DNA of 51,866 nucleotides from Clostridiales bacterium. GTDB taxonomy: Bacteria > Bacillota > Clostridia > Saccharofermentanales > Saccharofermentanaceae. How positions within the stretch are numbered: the stretch's first letter is position 1; each line of letters starts with the position of its first letter. The notes beneath the pieces are model-generated. The model was not told the DNA's origin. It saw only the letters and a list, made by a program, of their open reading frames with translations, and did no database searches. The stretch is taken from the NCBI GenBank assembly GCA_017617295.1, contig JAFZWN010000110.1:1-51866 (forward strand), in the 5' to 3' direction. Shown here piece by piece: positions 27,181-36,351 of the stretch. The translations under genes were made by a program, and so were the position numbers.

Positions 27181-27858
27181 ATGTTTTACGATAACAAAAA
27201 GCTTAACATAATAATCGGCGCATACGGCAGCGGAAAGTCGGAGATCTCGGTCAATCTGGCCCTGCTCATGAAAAAGAGCTCCGAAAAGGTGCTCCTTGCC
27301 GACATGGATATAGTCAATCCCTTCTACCGTTCGGCTGATGCCAAAGAGATCCTCGAAAAAGAGGGCATCAGGGTCATAATCCCCTCATATGCCAACTCCA
27401 ACGTGGATGCCCCTGTCCTGACAGGCGAGATGTACGTTATCTTCGATGATGACAGTTACAAAGGCGTATTCGATATCGGAGGAGAGGATATGGGAGCCAA
27501 TGTGCTCGGGTCGCTGAAGTCCAGGATCTCCAAGATCGACTGCGGACTGTATATGGTCGTCAATACTCTCCGTCCGTTCACTTCCGATATAGAAGGGATC
27601 GCCCGTGAGGCTTCGGCGCTGCAGGATGCCTCGGGCATGAAGATCACAGGATATATCAATAATACCAACCTTCTGGAGGACACTTCTCCCGAGAATATCC
27701 TGGAGGGGGAAGCCCTTATGCTCAAGACGGCGGAACTGACGGGTATCCCTCTGGTCGCTACGGCAGTTTATGATAAGATCGCGACTTCCAAACTGCTCTC
27801 TTCTCTGCGGGCTCCGGAGATCATAACCGTGAAGAGGACTATATATTATAATTACTGA
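27181..27858 (+). CDS. P-loop ATPase of the MinD/ParA-like class, function unknown
   Basis: 225 aa. It starts with a beta strand and Walker A G-A-Y-G-S-G-K-S at residues 13-20, followed by L-L-A-D-M-D-I-V-N-P-F, which resembles the switch I/A' region of SIMIBI ATPases (Asp then Asn), and F-D-I-G-G-E-D as a Walker B-like strand. No membrane segments are seen. A GGAGG-type ribosome binding site precedes the ATG, and the gene starts 19 bp after mutS2, so it belongs to the pfkA-mutS2 operon. I do not recognise a specific family name. It could be a cofactor- or metal-insertion ATPase, but nothing here proves that. Confidence 0.75.
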   Translation: MFYDNKKLNIIIGAYGSGKSEISVNLALLMKKSSEKVLLADMDIVNPFYRSADAKEILEKEGIRVIIPSYANSNVDAPVLTGEMYVIFDDDSYKGVFDIGGEDMGANVLGSLKSRISKIDCGLYMVVNTLRPFTSDIEGIAREASALQDASGMKITGYINNTNLLEDTSPENILEGEALMLKTAELTGIPLVATAVYDKIATSKLLSSLRAPEIITVKRTIYYNY

Positions 27859-27931
27859 TCGTGCCCGATCGGTCCCCTTATTCTTTCGGCTGACAGAGGT
27901 CGGTCAAAAGTATGATTTTCACCGAAAAATA

Positions 27932-27960
27932 TTGTAAGGATATCAGAAATTTGGTATTAT
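27932..27960 (+). promoter_or_regulatory. promoter of SPFH-protein gene
   Basis: TTGTAA (27932-27937) and TATTAT (27955-27960) are spaced 17 bp, and TGG precedes the -10. GGAGG (27998-28002) is the ribosome binding site. This is a good sigma-A match. Confidence 0.7.
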
Positions 27961-28012
27961 TTTAGCCAAGCGATATTTAATAACGCAATAATTTTTTGGA
28001 GGAATTGTACAA

Positions 28013-29389
28013 ATGGGATTGATTAGCCTCGTTGCAAACATCGCGGGAACAGTAAGAGATTCTGTTAACTCCGAGTTTGCCGATCAGTATCTTGAGTTTT
28101 TCACCTGCGATTCGCTTGGTGAGAAGACTCTTGTAAGAAAAGGCGCAGCCAGGATCTCTAAGGGTCATAACAAGGGGGACTCCGAGATCATCACACAGGG
28201 ATCTGTAATCGCAGTACCCGAAGGAACAGCACTCCTTCTCGTAGACGGCGGTCAGATCATAGACTTCACGACTCAGGCCGGTTATTACAAGTGGGATTCT
28301 TCGACCTCACCTTCCATGCTTGCAGATTCTCATCTCCTTGAGAACGCCAAGAAGGTCGTTAAGGATACCTGGGACCGTATGAGAGCAGGCGGCGAGCTTA
28401 TGAAGCAGCAGAGAGTCTACTTCGTTAACATGCTCGAAGTCAGGGATCAGAACTTCGGTACACCTACCGCAGTTCCCTATAGAGATCCTGAATACAGGAA
28501 TATCTATATCAGGATGAACGGTACGTTCTCCTACAGGATCGAAGACCCCGTTACTTTCTTCAAGTCCATCTCCGGTAACATCGCCGGCGAGTATAACAAC
28601 GAAGATTTCATGGGTAAGCCCGTAGCACCCAAGCAGCCTCGTGTCGAGTTCCTTGACAACATCACAGAGATGCTCAACAAGTGCGCTACGATCGACAAGA
28701 TCCCCTTCGCGAACCTTCCTTCCGAGCAGGGAAGACTCAGAAGATACATGCAGGAAGCTCTCGACGAAGAGTGGCTGCAGAAGAGAGGTATCGTTGTCGA
28801 GTCCGTTGCTATCGGCGGCATCACACCTGATGAGAAGTCCAGAGAGAGGATCGAGCAGGTCGATACATCCAAGATGTATGGCGAAGACCAGGCAGCTCTC
28901 GCAGCTCAGGCTATCCTTGGCCAGACAGAGGCTATGAAGACAGCAGCAGGCAACTCTGCAGGTGCTGTTACAGGCTTCGCCGGCATGGGTATGATGGGCG
29001 GCATGGGCCAGATGGGAATGGGAGGCGCCAACGCAGCCTTCAACGTCCTCGGCCAGCAGAATCAGCAGCAGGCTATGCAGCCTCAGGCTCAGCCCGGTAT
29101 GGGTGGTGCAGCTATGGGCGCAGCAGTCGGTGCAGCAGTAGGCGCAGCAGCCGCAGGCGGATGGCAGTGTGAGTGCGGTGCCACCAACCAGGGCAAGTTC
29201 TGTGCTAACTGCGGTAAGCCTCAGCCCGCTCCTGCTCCCGCAGGATGGACATGCGAGTGCGGTGCCACCAACCAGGGCAAGTTCTGTGCTAACTGTGGTA
29301 AGCCTCAGCCCGCAGCAGGCTGGACATGTGAGTGCGGCACTACCAACACAGGTAAGTTCTGCTCTAACTGCGGTAAGCCTCAGCCTTGA
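28013..29389 (+). CDS. SPFH-domain (YdjI-like) protein with three C-terminal zinc ribbons
   Basis: 458 aa with no signal peptide. The first ~310 residues look like the SPFH/virion-core-like family of YdjI (R-V-Y-F-V-N-M-L-E-V-R-D-Q-N-F-G-T). An Ala/Gly/Met/Gln-rich flexible stretch (about 310-380) follows, and then three near-identical zinc ribbons, each C-x-C-x8-C-x2-C-G-K-P-Q-P, separated by short Pro/Ala linkers. YdjI-like proteins form membrane-associated assemblies and in Bacillus belong to a cell-envelope stress system; the ribbons probably bind zinc and act in protein contacts. It is monocistronic, with its own promoter and a strong terminator. Heavy use of CAG and GCA codons near the C-terminus reflects the low-complexity linker. 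Confidence 0.85.
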   Translation: MGLISLVANIAGTVRDSVNSEFADQYLEFFTCDSLGEKTLVRKGAARISKGHNKGDSEIITQGSVIAVPEGTALLLVDGGQIIDFTTQAGYYKWDSSTSPSMLADSHLLENAKKVVKDTWDRMRAGGELMKQQRVYFVNMLEVRDQNFGTPTAVPYRDPEYRNIYIRMNGTFSYRIEDPVTFFKSISGNIAGEYNNEDFMGKPVAPKQPRVEFLDNITEMLNKCATIDKIPFANLPSEQGRLRRYMQEALDEEWLQKRGIVVESVAIGGITPDEKSRERIEQVDTSKMYGEDQAALAAQAILGQTEAMKTAAGNSAGAVTGFAGMGMMGGMGQMGMGGANAAFNVLGQQNQQQAMQPQAQPGMGGAAMGAAVGAAVGAAAAGGWQCECGATNQGKFCANCGKPQPAPAPAGWTCECGATNQGKFCANCGKPQPAAGWTCECGTTNTGKFCSNCGKPQP

Positions 29390-29418
29390 TCTCTTAACTG
29401 ATAGATCAGAACACACGG

Positions 29419-29450
29419 ACAGCTCCTCTTCGGAGGGGCTGTTTTTTTTT
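29419..29450 (+). terminator. terminator of SPFH gene
   Basis: Arms ACAGCTCCTC (29419-29428) and GAGGGGCTGT (29433-29442, one G-U pair) with a TTCG tetraloop are followed by a run of nine T. Confidence 0.93.
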
Positions 29451-29485
29451 GCGCTCCGAAAAAGTAATAAATCTTTTATATTTGA

Positions 29486-29494
29486 TGGTATAAT
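29486..29494 (+). promoter_or_regulatory. promoter of DUF4214 gene 1
   Basis: Extended -10: TGG then TATAAT at 29489-29494. GGGAGG lies just before ATG 29525. The -35 is weak. Confidence 0.6.
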
Positions 29495-29524
29495 GAACGT
29501 AATATTCTCAAGAGGGAGGTCTAT

Positions 29525-31099
29525 ATGCGTAAGTTAAGATTTGTGTCAGCACTGCTCTGCGGAGCGATGGCGGTAACGATGATGCCTCAGGTCCTTTCGG
29601 CCGACGGGGTGACGGTGGCGATCGATGAGACTAATTTTCCGGATCCTGTCTTCCGCGGCTATATAAGCGAACACTTTGATGCTGACAAAGATGACGTATT
29701 GGATGAAGAAGAACTGTCATTGGTCACCAATATTTCCATTATGGACGGCATCGGCCTGACTGATCTGACCGGGATAAAGAATTTCACGGAACTTGATACA
29801 CTGATAGTGCGTTGGGATCTGCTCGCATCACTTGACGTATCCGGAATGACCAAGCTCTATCATCTTGACGTTGAACATAATCTGATCACATCACTGGATC
29901 TTTCGGGAGCGACGGCCATTCGGGAACTCAATTGCGGAGACAACCGGATGAGCACGCTCGACCTGAGCGGACTTTCCGGACTGGAATTCGTGCTCTGCAA
30001 TAATGTTACCTCGCTTCACTCGATCACAAATATGGCAAGTGACAGCCTGGAGATCCTGGCACTTGAGAATGTAGGCATATCGGAACTTGATATCTCAAGG
30101 TGCCCGAACATTATAAATCTACGTATCGCAGGTGCGCCTGTCACTACACTTGATCTAAGTAATAACCGTGCCCTTGTCGAGAACATGGCAAGATGCGAGC
30201 TGGTCATCGACGATGCTTTCCAGGATTTTGAGTATTTTCATTATCGCATCTGGGATGAAGAAGTTGACAACGCATATTATACACAGTTCACATGTAACCA
30301 GGATGTTCAGATCATCGGACCTGACGGTGCTGCGGTTCCGACACCGACTCCTCCGGTCGGAGTGGAAGGATTTGTCGAAAGGCTCTATTCCGTAGCGCTC
30401 GGAAGAGACTCCGACAGAGAAGGCAGGGAAAACTGGGTTATTGCCCTCGAGACGGGATGTACCACGGGAGCGGACGTGGCAAGAGGATTCCTCTACAGCC
30501 CCGAATTCAATAACAGGAACCTGTCCACGAATGACTTTGTCACGGTCCTTTACAGGACGTTCTTCGGAAGGGAGCCCGATCAGGCAGGACTTGACTCATG
30601 GGTCAGCGCGATCGACGGCGGCACTTCGAGGGAAGTTGTCATCAACGGCTTTATCGATTCCGTGGAATGGGCTAACCTTTGCTGCCGTTATGACATCATC
30701 AGCGGAGGAGCAGCAGAGCCTACGGTTGACAGGGAGCCCAATGAAGCTACGATCGATTTCGCCACAAGGCTTTATACCACGTGCCTTAACCGTGAAGCCG
30801 ATCCAGAAGGTCTTATGGCCTGGGCCAGACAACTCGCCAACCAGAGAGATACGGGTACCGGCGCTGCAAGAGGATTTTTCTTCAGCGAAGAGTTTACAAG
30901 GCAGAATGTATCCAATGATGAGTTCGTTAACAGGCTTTACAGGACGTTTATGGGACGTGAGGCAGATGAGGCAGGATTTACTGCCTGGGTAGCGCAGCTT
31001 GATAACGGGGTTTCCCGTGAGGAAGTCTTTAACGGATTTGCGGAGTCACCGGAGTTCGCGAGGATCTGCGCATCTTATGGCATAATCAAGGGCTCCTGA
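29525..31099 (+). CDS. secreted EF-hand/LRR protein with two DUF4214 domains (gene 1)
   Basis: 524 aa. Signal peptide (about 1-26, ending V-L-S-A-D). Then a N-F-P-D-x-x-F-R-x-Y-I segment with an EF-hand-like loop (D-A-D-K-D-D-V-L-D-E-E-E), leucine-rich repeats of the L-D-L-S-G type (about 75-215), a short Pro/Thr linker, and a C-terminal module from about residue 281. That module has four R-L-Y-x3-L/F-G-R-x2-D-x2-G-x3-W repeats, i.e. two DUF4214 domains. There is no LPXTG, SLH or membrane anchor. DUF4214 has no proven function; surface attachment is the working idea. The last ~340 nt are a mosaic of sequences nearly identical to genes 2 and 3. Confidence 0.9.
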   Translation: MRKLRFVSALLCGAMAVTMMPQVLSADGVTVAIDETNFPDPVFRGYISEHFDADKDDVLDEEELSLVTNISIMDGIGLTDLTGIKNFTELDTLIVRWDLLASLDVSGMTKLYHLDVEHNLITSLDLSGATAIRELNCGDNRMSTLDLSGLSGLEFVLCNNVTSLHSITNMASDSLEILALENVGISELDISRCPNIINLRIAGAPVTTLDLSNNRALVENMARCELVIDDAFQDFEYFHYRIWDEEVDNAYYTQFTCNQDVQIIGPDGAAVPTPTPPVGVEGFVERLYSVALGRDSDREGRENWVIALETGCTTGADVARGFLYSPEFNNRNLSTNDFVTVLYRTFFGREPDQAGLDSWVSAIDGGTSREVVINGFIDSVEWANLCCRYDIISGGAAEPTVDREPNEATIDFATRLYTTCLNREADPEGLMAWARQLANQRDTGTGAARGFFFSEEFTRQNVSNDEFVNRLYRTFMGREADEAGFTAWVAQLDNGVSREEVFNGFAESPEFARICASYGIIKGS

Positions 31100-31154
31100 T
31101 CTCCGGATAATAAGGTTATTGACCACGGGGCTGTCTTCCTTCGCGAAGGCAGCC
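30962..31154 (+). repeat. 193-bp tract shared with 34458-34650
   Basis: This tract differs from 34458-34650 at a single base (T/C in the Tyr codon near the C-terminus). It includes the 3' end of the CDS, the stop and the terminator stem (31129-31154), but here the T-tract after the stem is missing. Confidence 0.9.
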
Positions 31155-31195
31155 ACAGTCTTGACCGCGATCTGAAAAATCAATATGATCTTTCG

Positions 31196-31226
31196 CACCC
31201 TGCCTTAACCGGCAGGGTGTTTTTGT
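31196..31226 (+). terminator. terminator of DUF4214 gene 1
   Basis: CACCCTGCC (31196-31204), a 6-nt loop, GGCAGGGTG (31211-31219), then TTTTTGTTT. It lies 42 bp beyond the T-less stem copied from gene 3 and is probably the native terminator. Confidence 0.9.
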
Positions 31227-31330
31227 TTGGGTTAAGCCGGAAATTGTATCAGCAGATCCCGTACGATAATTGATCTATCCTATTGAGTTTATAATTATAA
31301 ACCAAAATCTATATCAAATATAAATTATCA

Positions 31331-31339
31331 TGTTATAAT
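31331..31339 (+). promoter_or_regulatory. promoter of DUF4214 genes 2-3
   Basis: Extended -10: TGT then TATAAT at 31334-31339, in a very AT-rich leader. AGGAGG (31359-31364) is 6 nt before ATG 31371. Confidence 0.6.
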
Positions 31340-31370
31340 TTGGTTATTATTTGGTCTTAGGAGGATGGAT

Positions 31371-33062
31371 ATGAGAAAAGTAAGATTCATGTCTGCACTA
31401 CTTTCAGGAGCAATGACGGTAGGTATGTTTCCGCTTGCTCTGACGGCGGATGTTTCTCCGATCCGGTTAAATTCCGAGAATATCCCTGATGAAGCATTAA
31501 GAGCTTATATTGCGGAACGTTTTGACAGAAACAGCGACGGGATCCTCAATGCACAGGAGATCGATGACGTCAGGCAGATCAAGGCGGAAGATCTCCATAT
31601 ATCGGATCTTACCGGTCTTGACCTTTTTCCGAGACTTCATACTTTGTGGGTAGATGATAATGATCTGACAACACTTGATCTGTCCGGTATTACGTCATTA
31701 CGTGAAGTAACGGCAAGAAATAACAATATTACTTCGGTAGATCTTTCCGGGATGACCGGGTTGCAGAAGATCGACCTGGATCACAATCACCTGTCATCGA
31801 TCGATCTTTCCGGACTTGATAATCTGACTTCCCTGGGACTTGGTGATAATGATCTCTCAAGTTTTGACGCCCGCGGACTGGGTTTGCAGGCACTTGATCT
31901 TAGGAGCTGTGAATATCTGACCGATCTTAAGGTCGGAAGTGATGCCTTAACCTCTCTCGATATTCAAAACTGCAGTAATATCACTTCTCTTGACGTTTCC
32001 GCATGTCCGAATATTACTCACATGTATTTGCACGGAACAGGAATCATGGAGATCGATTTTTCAAACAATCTGGCTCTTATGCAGGATGTTGCTTCTTGCG
32101 ATTGCGAATTGGAGACAGGTTGGGAAGAATATGATTATCTTGAATACACCGAGCTTCTTGAGCAGGGGCAATATTCAAGTATGAGACTTATTCATTTTAC
32201 GATCAATCCCGATGTCTATATAACATGGCCTTCCGGTGCTGACATTACGATCCCTACTCCCACAATAGATCCCGATAACCCTGTTACAGAGCCCGTACCG
32301 CCCCGTGTGGAGATACCGGACGAGCCCGGCGTATCCGGATTCGTTGAGAGGCTTTATGCAGTAGCGCTCGGCAGATCATCCGATCCGGCCGGTAAGCAGA
32401 ACTGGATCGATGCCATTACTTCCGGAGCCAATACCGGAGCCGATGCCGCGAGAGGATTCCTTTTAAGCCCTGAGTTCGTTAATTCCGAAATGACAACAAC
32501 TGAATTTGTTTATGTGCTCTACAGAACATTTTTCGGAAGGGAACCTGACAGAGCAGGCCGTATTTCCTGGATCAATGCGATAAATGACGGCGCTTCCAGA
32601 GAAGAAGTCATCAACGGTTTTATCAATTCAACCGAGTGGGCTAACCTGTGTCTCAGTTATGGTATCAATAGCGGCGGATCTGCTGCTCCCAATATTGAAG
32701 TCGAGCCTAATTCCGCTACGATAGAGTTTGCAACAAGACTTTATACAACGTGTCTTAACAGAAATGCCGATGAGAACGGTATGATGGCCTGGGCCAGACA
32801 ACTCGCCAACCAGAGAGATACGGGTACCGGCTCTGCAAGAGGATTTTTCTTCAGCGAAGAGTTTACAAGGCAGAATGTATCCAATGATGAGTTCGTTAAC
32901 AGGCTTTACAGGACGTTTATGGGGCGTGAGGCAGATGAGGCAGGATTTACTGCCTGGGTAGCACAGCTTGATAACGGAGTTTCGCGTGAGGAAGTCTTTA
33001 ACGGGTTCGCCGAGTCTCCCGAGTTCTCGAGGATATGCGCAAGTTACGGAATAATCAGATAA
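31371..33062 (+). CDS. secreted EF-hand/LRR protein with two DUF4214 domains (gene 2)
   Basis: 563 aa. ATG 31371 is preferred to 31365 because AGGAGG at 31359-31364 needs spacing. Signal peptide (to L-T-A-D near 26), EF-hand-like loop D-R-N-S-D-G-I-L-N-A-Q-E, about eight leucine-rich repeats (L-D-L-S-G, V-D-L-S-G, I-D-L-S-G) over residues 75-230, linker, then the double DUF4214 module from about residue 323. Compared with gene 1 the LRR part has diverged while the C-terminal module is almost the same. Gene 3 follows after 18 bp with its own ribosome binding site and no terminator between, so genes 2 and 3 form an operon. Extracellular and possibly carbohydrate- or protein-binding; no enzymatic motif. 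Confidence 0.9.
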   Translation: MRKVRFMSALLSGAMTVGMFPLALTADVSPIRLNSENIPDEALRAYIAERFDRNSDGILNAQEIDDVRQIKAEDLHISDLTGLDLFPRLHTLWVDDNDLTTLDLSGITSLREVTARNNNITSVDLSGMTGLQKIDLDHNHLSSIDLSGLDNLTSLGLGDNDLSSFDARGLGLQALDLRSCEYLTDLKVGSDALTSLDIQNCSNITSLDVSACPNITHMYLHGTGIMEIDFSNNLALMQDVASCDCELETGWEEYDYLEYTELLEQGQYSSMRLIHFTINPDVYITWPSGADITIPTPTIDPDNPVTEPVPPRVEIPDEPGVSGFVERLYAVALGRSSDPAGKQNWIDAITSGANTGADAARGFLLSPEFVNSEMTTTEFVYVLYRTFFGREPDRAGRISWINAINDGASREEVINGFINSTEWANLCLSYGINSGGSAAPNIEVEPNSATIEFATRLYTTCLNRNADENGMMAWARQLANQRDTGTGSARGFFFSEEFTRQNVSNDEFVNRLYRTFMGREADEAGFTAWVAQLDNGVSREEVFNGFAESPEFSRICASYGIIR

Positions 33063-33080
33063 TTATCTCAGGAGGTTAGA

Positions 33081-34595
33081 ATGAAAAGAGCAAAGATACT
33101 GTCGGCATTTTTATGCGGAACAATGATGGTAACCATGGTTCCTCAGGTCCTCATGGCTGATGAAGAGGATGATACTTCAGAAGTCTCTGAAGATACCCGG
33201 ATCGAGATCACGGAAGCGACTTTCCCTGATGAGGTTTTCAGGAATTATATATCACGTAATGCCGATACTGATCATGACGGGTTTCTGTCATATGATGAGA
33301 TCGATGTTTTTGAAGTGGTTGAGCTTACCGGTATCGCCAGTGATATTCATGATCTTACAGGTATCCGTTATCTGAAAAGACTTGTAAGATTCAGGGCTGA
33401 CGGAGCTCAGATCTCCACTGTTGATCTGTCAGGTCTTGATTATCTTGAATATTTTATGATAGAGGATTCGCCTCTTTCTTCCATTACTCTGGATAATGAG
33501 AGACTTGAAGCTATATATTTGAGCGGAACAGGCCTTTCGACTATTGATGTAACAAACTGTCCTGCCCTGAAGTGTCTGGATATCCTGGATACGGAGATCT
33601 TTTTTCTGGATGTATCCGGTAACCGGGCCTATTCAAACCGTTTGAGCAATGCTGTTCTTTGGTTTGAAGGGGATACATTCGGAGAATCGCAAAATAATGC
33701 GGCCTTTTATGTAACTAATGTAAGAGAGAATACGGATACGACTTCAAGTGCCGAGGGTGTGCTTATGGCCAATGACGGGATCATCTTCCGCTTTGCTCCT
33801 TCCGAAGGTCAGGAAGAATTGCCGGATTATGACCCGTCAACATTAACTGAGACCGGTATTGCCGGATTCGTAGAGAGAATGTACACAGTAGCGCTTAATC
33901 GTGCTTCCGATCCTGCCGGAAAAGCGGACTGGATCGCATCCGTTACCGAACGCGGCGGATCAGGTGCCGATGTTGCCAGAGGATTCCTTCTTAGTCCCGA
34001 GTTTCTTAATAAGGGGTATTCGGATGTTGATTTTGTTACTGTTCTTTACAGGACGTTCTTTAACCGTAATCCTGACGATGCCGGACTGGTCGCCTGGGTC
34101 AATGCTCTTTCTAACGGCGCATCAAAACAGGATATCATCGAAGGTTTCATCAATTCCACCGAGTTTGCAAATCTTTGCCTGACATATGGTATTGCCTGCG
34201 GCGGAACCGGTGTTCCCAATATCGAGGTCGAGCCTAATTCCGCTACTATCGAATTTGCCACAAGGCTTTATACGACATGCCTCGGCCGTGACGCCGATGA
34301 GCCCGGTATGCTTGCCTGGGCCAGGCAACTTGCCAATCAGAGAGATACAGGTACGGGAGCAGCCAGAGGATTCTTCTTCAGCGAAGAGTTCACAAGACAG
34401 AATGTTTCTAACGAAGAGTATGTAAACAGGCTCTACAGGACATTCATGGGCCGTGAAGCAGATGAGGCAGGATTTACTGCCTGGGTAGCGCAGCTTGATA
34501 ACGGGGTTTCCCGTGAGGAAGTCTTTAACGGATTTGCGGAGTCACCGGAGTTCGCGAGGATCTGCGCATCTTACGGCATAATCAAGGGCTCCTGA
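33081..34595 (+). CDS. secreted EF-hand protein with two DUF4214 domains (gene 3)
   Basis: 504 aa. AGGAGG precedes the ATG. Signal peptide (about 1-26), acidic spacer, E-I-T-E-A-T-F-P-D-x-x-F-R-x-Y-I, and an EF-hand-like loop D-T-D-H-D-G-F-L-S-Y-D-E, then shorter and less regular LRR-like sequence (D-L-S-G-L-D-Y-L-E-Y). The double DUF4214 module starts near residue 263. Its passenger region is clearly closest to gene 4 (shared S-D-I-H-D-L-T-G-I-R-Y-L), so genes 3 and 4 arose by tandem duplication. Its 3' end and terminator stem are nearly identical to those of gene 1. Confidence 0.9.
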   Translation: MKRAKILSAFLCGTMMVTMVPQVLMADEEDDTSEVSEDTRIEITEATFPDEVFRNYISRNADTDHDGFLSYDEIDVFEVVELTGIASDIHDLTGIRYLKRLVRFRADGAQISTVDLSGLDYLEYFMIEDSPLSSITLDNERLEAIYLSGTGLSTIDVTNCPALKCLDILDTEIFFLDVSGNRAYSNRLSNAVLWFEGDTFGESQNNAAFYVTNVRENTDTTSSAEGVLMANDGIIFRFAPSEGQEELPDYDPSTLTETGIAGFVERMYTVALNRASDPAGKADWIASVTERGGSGADVARGFLLSPEFLNKGYSDVDFVTVLYRTFFNRNPDDAGLVAWVNALSNGASKQDIIEGFINSTEFANLCLTYGIACGGTGVPNIEVEPNSATIEFATRLYTTCLGRDADEPGMLAWARQLANQRDTGTGAARGFFFSEEFTRQNVSNEEYVNRLYRTFMGREADEAGFTAWVAQLDNGVSREEVFNGFAESPEFARICASYGIIKGS

Positions 34596-34650
34596 TCTCC
34601 GGATAATAAGGTTATTGACCACGGGGCTGTCTTCCTTCGCGAAGGCAGCC
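34458..34650 (+). repeat. 193-bp tract shared with 30962-31154
   Basis: This is the partner copy of the tract at the end of gene 1, with one mismatch. Here the stem is followed by a T-tract, so this copy looks like the intact source. Confidence 0.9.
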
Positions 34651-34658
34651 TCGTTTTT
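34625..34658 (+). terminator. terminator of DUF4214 genes 2-3
   Basis: GGCTGTCTTC (34625-34634), loop CTTCGC, GAAGGCAGCC (34641-34650), then TCGTTTTT. Confidence 0.88.
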
Positions 34659-34718
34659 GATCTATTCATTTTTATTTTTCGAGAATGTCAAAAATATATG
34701 TCATTGGTAAATTGCAGA

Positions 34719-34727
34719 TGATATAAT
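34719..34727 (+). promoter_or_regulatory. promoter of DUF4214 gene 4
   Basis: Extended -10: TGA then TATAAT at 34722-34727. The leader ends AGGAGGATAGAT before ATG 34757, the same ribosome binding block as gene 5. Confidence 0.6.
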
Positions 34728-34756
34728 CGTATTATATTATTTTTAGGAGGATAGAT

Positions 34757-36322
34757 ATGAAAAGAACAAAATTACTGTCCGCATTCCTATGCGGAACGAT
34801 GATGGTTACAATGATCCCCGGTGTTCTTTCTGCTGACGAGGAGGATGTCAGCACCGAAGAAGAAGTCAACACCGAAGAGGGACAGGACGGTCCGCGTTAT
34901 GAGATAACGGAAGCAACATTCCCGGATGATGCATTCCGTGCTTTCATTCTTTCACATGCGGATACCGACGGGGACAGTTTCCTTAACGGAGAGGAGCTCA
35001 TGAGCTTTACCCGGCTCAATATCGAGGATATAGCTTCCGATATTCATGATCTCACGGGAATACGTTACCTGATCGGTCTTAAGGGGATCGATGCAGACGG
35101 AGTTCAGATCAGTTCACTTGATATCTCCGGGCTTGATTATCTGGAATACATTACTCTAGAAGAGTCTTCGCTTACGTCGCTGACTTTGGATAATGAGAGT
35201 CTGATGATTATCGATCTCCGTGATGCGCGTCTTTCGTCGATCGATATCTCATCATGTCCTGCACTTCAGATCCTTGATATCCTGGATACGGATATAATGG
35301 TCCTGGATATGACAGGCAATCAGGCATTTTCCGATCGCATGAGGGCTTCAGTCGTTCTGAGTCAGGGCGGTCACTTAACTCACTATAGGGGTGATACTTC
35401 GTTTGATTCCAGAAATGAATATATCCTTTATGCTACAAACGTTGTACAAGTGACTCCCACTTCCACGCGTTCCGATTTGGTCCTTACGGCCAATAACGGT
35501 ATCGTTTTGAGATATGCGCCTTCTCCCGATGACGATACTACCCCTCTTCCGGATTATGACCCGAGTCTTTTCACGGAACCCGGAGTAAGCGGTTTTGTCG
35601 GCAGAATGTATACCGTAGCTCTTAACCGTGAGGCTGATCCCGTCGGTAAGGCGGACTGGATAGCTGCGGTTACCGAGCGCGGCGGTTCCGGAGCCGAGGT
35701 TGCCAGAGGCTTCCTGATGAGCCCCGAGTTCCTTAATAAGGGTTATTCGGACATTGATTTTGTTACTGTTCTTTACAGGACATTCTTTAACCGTAATCCC
35801 GACGATGCCGGTCTTGCTGCGTGGGTAAACGCACTTGCTTCAGGCGTTTCCAAGGAGGAGATCATCGAAGGTTTCATCAATTCCACCGAGTTTGCTAATC
35901 TTTGCCTGTCTTACGGTATCACATGCGGAGGAACAGGTGTTCCCAATATCGAGGTCGAACCTAATTCCGCTACCATCGAATTTGCCACAAGACTTTATAC
36001 AACTTGCCTCGGCCGTGACGCCGATGAGCCCGGTATGCTTGCGTGGGCTAGGCAACTCGCCAACCAGAGAGATACGGGTACGGGTGCTGCAAGAGGATTC
36101 TTCTTCAGTGAAGAATTCACCAGACAGAATGTATCTAACGAAGAGTATGTAAACAGGCTCTACAGGACATTCATGGGCCGTGAGGCTGACGAAGCAGGAT
36201 TCAGTGCGTGGGTAGCCCAGCTTAATGCCGGAACATCCCGTGAGGAAGTCTTTAACGGATTCGCCCAGTCTGTCGAGTTCACGAGGATCTGCGCTTCGTA
36301 TGGGATCATAAAAGGATCGTAA
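34757..36322 (+). CDS. secreted EF-hand protein with two DUF4214 domains (gene 4)
   Basis: 521 aa. Signal peptide ending near V-L-S-A-D (26), a Glu-rich spacer, the F-P-D-D-A-F-R-A-F-I segment, an EF-hand-like loop D-T-D-G-D-S-F-L-N-G-E-E, and imperfect leucine-rich repeats (D-I-S-G-L-D-Y-L-E-Y) to about residue 200. The double DUF4214 module starts near residue 280. It is the tandem paralogue of gene 3 in its passenger, but its last repeat (Q-L-N-A-G-T-S-R-E-E-V-F) matches gene 5 rather than gene 3, showing that passenger and C-terminal module have different histories. It has its own extended -10 promoter and terminator. Confidence 0.9.
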   Translation: MKRTKLLSAFLCGTMMVTMIPGVLSADEEDVSTEEEVNTEEGQDGPRYEITEATFPDDAFRAFILSHADTDGDSFLNGEELMSFTRLNIEDIASDIHDLTGIRYLIGLKGIDADGVQISSLDISGLDYLEYITLEESSLTSLTLDNESLMIIDLRDARLSSIDISSCPALQILDILDTDIMVLDMTGNQAFSDRMRASVVLSQGGHLTHYRGDTSFDSRNEYILYATNVVQVTPTSTRSDLVLTANNGIVLRYAPSPDDDTTPLPDYDPSLFTEPGVSGFVGRMYTVALNREADPVGKADWIAAVTERGGSGAEVARGFLMSPEFLNKGYSDIDFVTVLYRTFFNRNPDDAGLAAWVNALASGVSKEEIIEGFINSTEFANLCLSYGITCGGTGVPNIEVEPNSATIEFATRLYTTCLGRDADEPGMLAWARQLANQRDTGTGAARGFFFSEEFTRQNVSNEEYVNRLYRTFMGREADEAGFSAWVAQLNAGTSREEVFNGFAQSVEFTRICASYGIIKGS

Positions 36323-36351
36323 TATCGGAAATATACGATCGATATATCACG

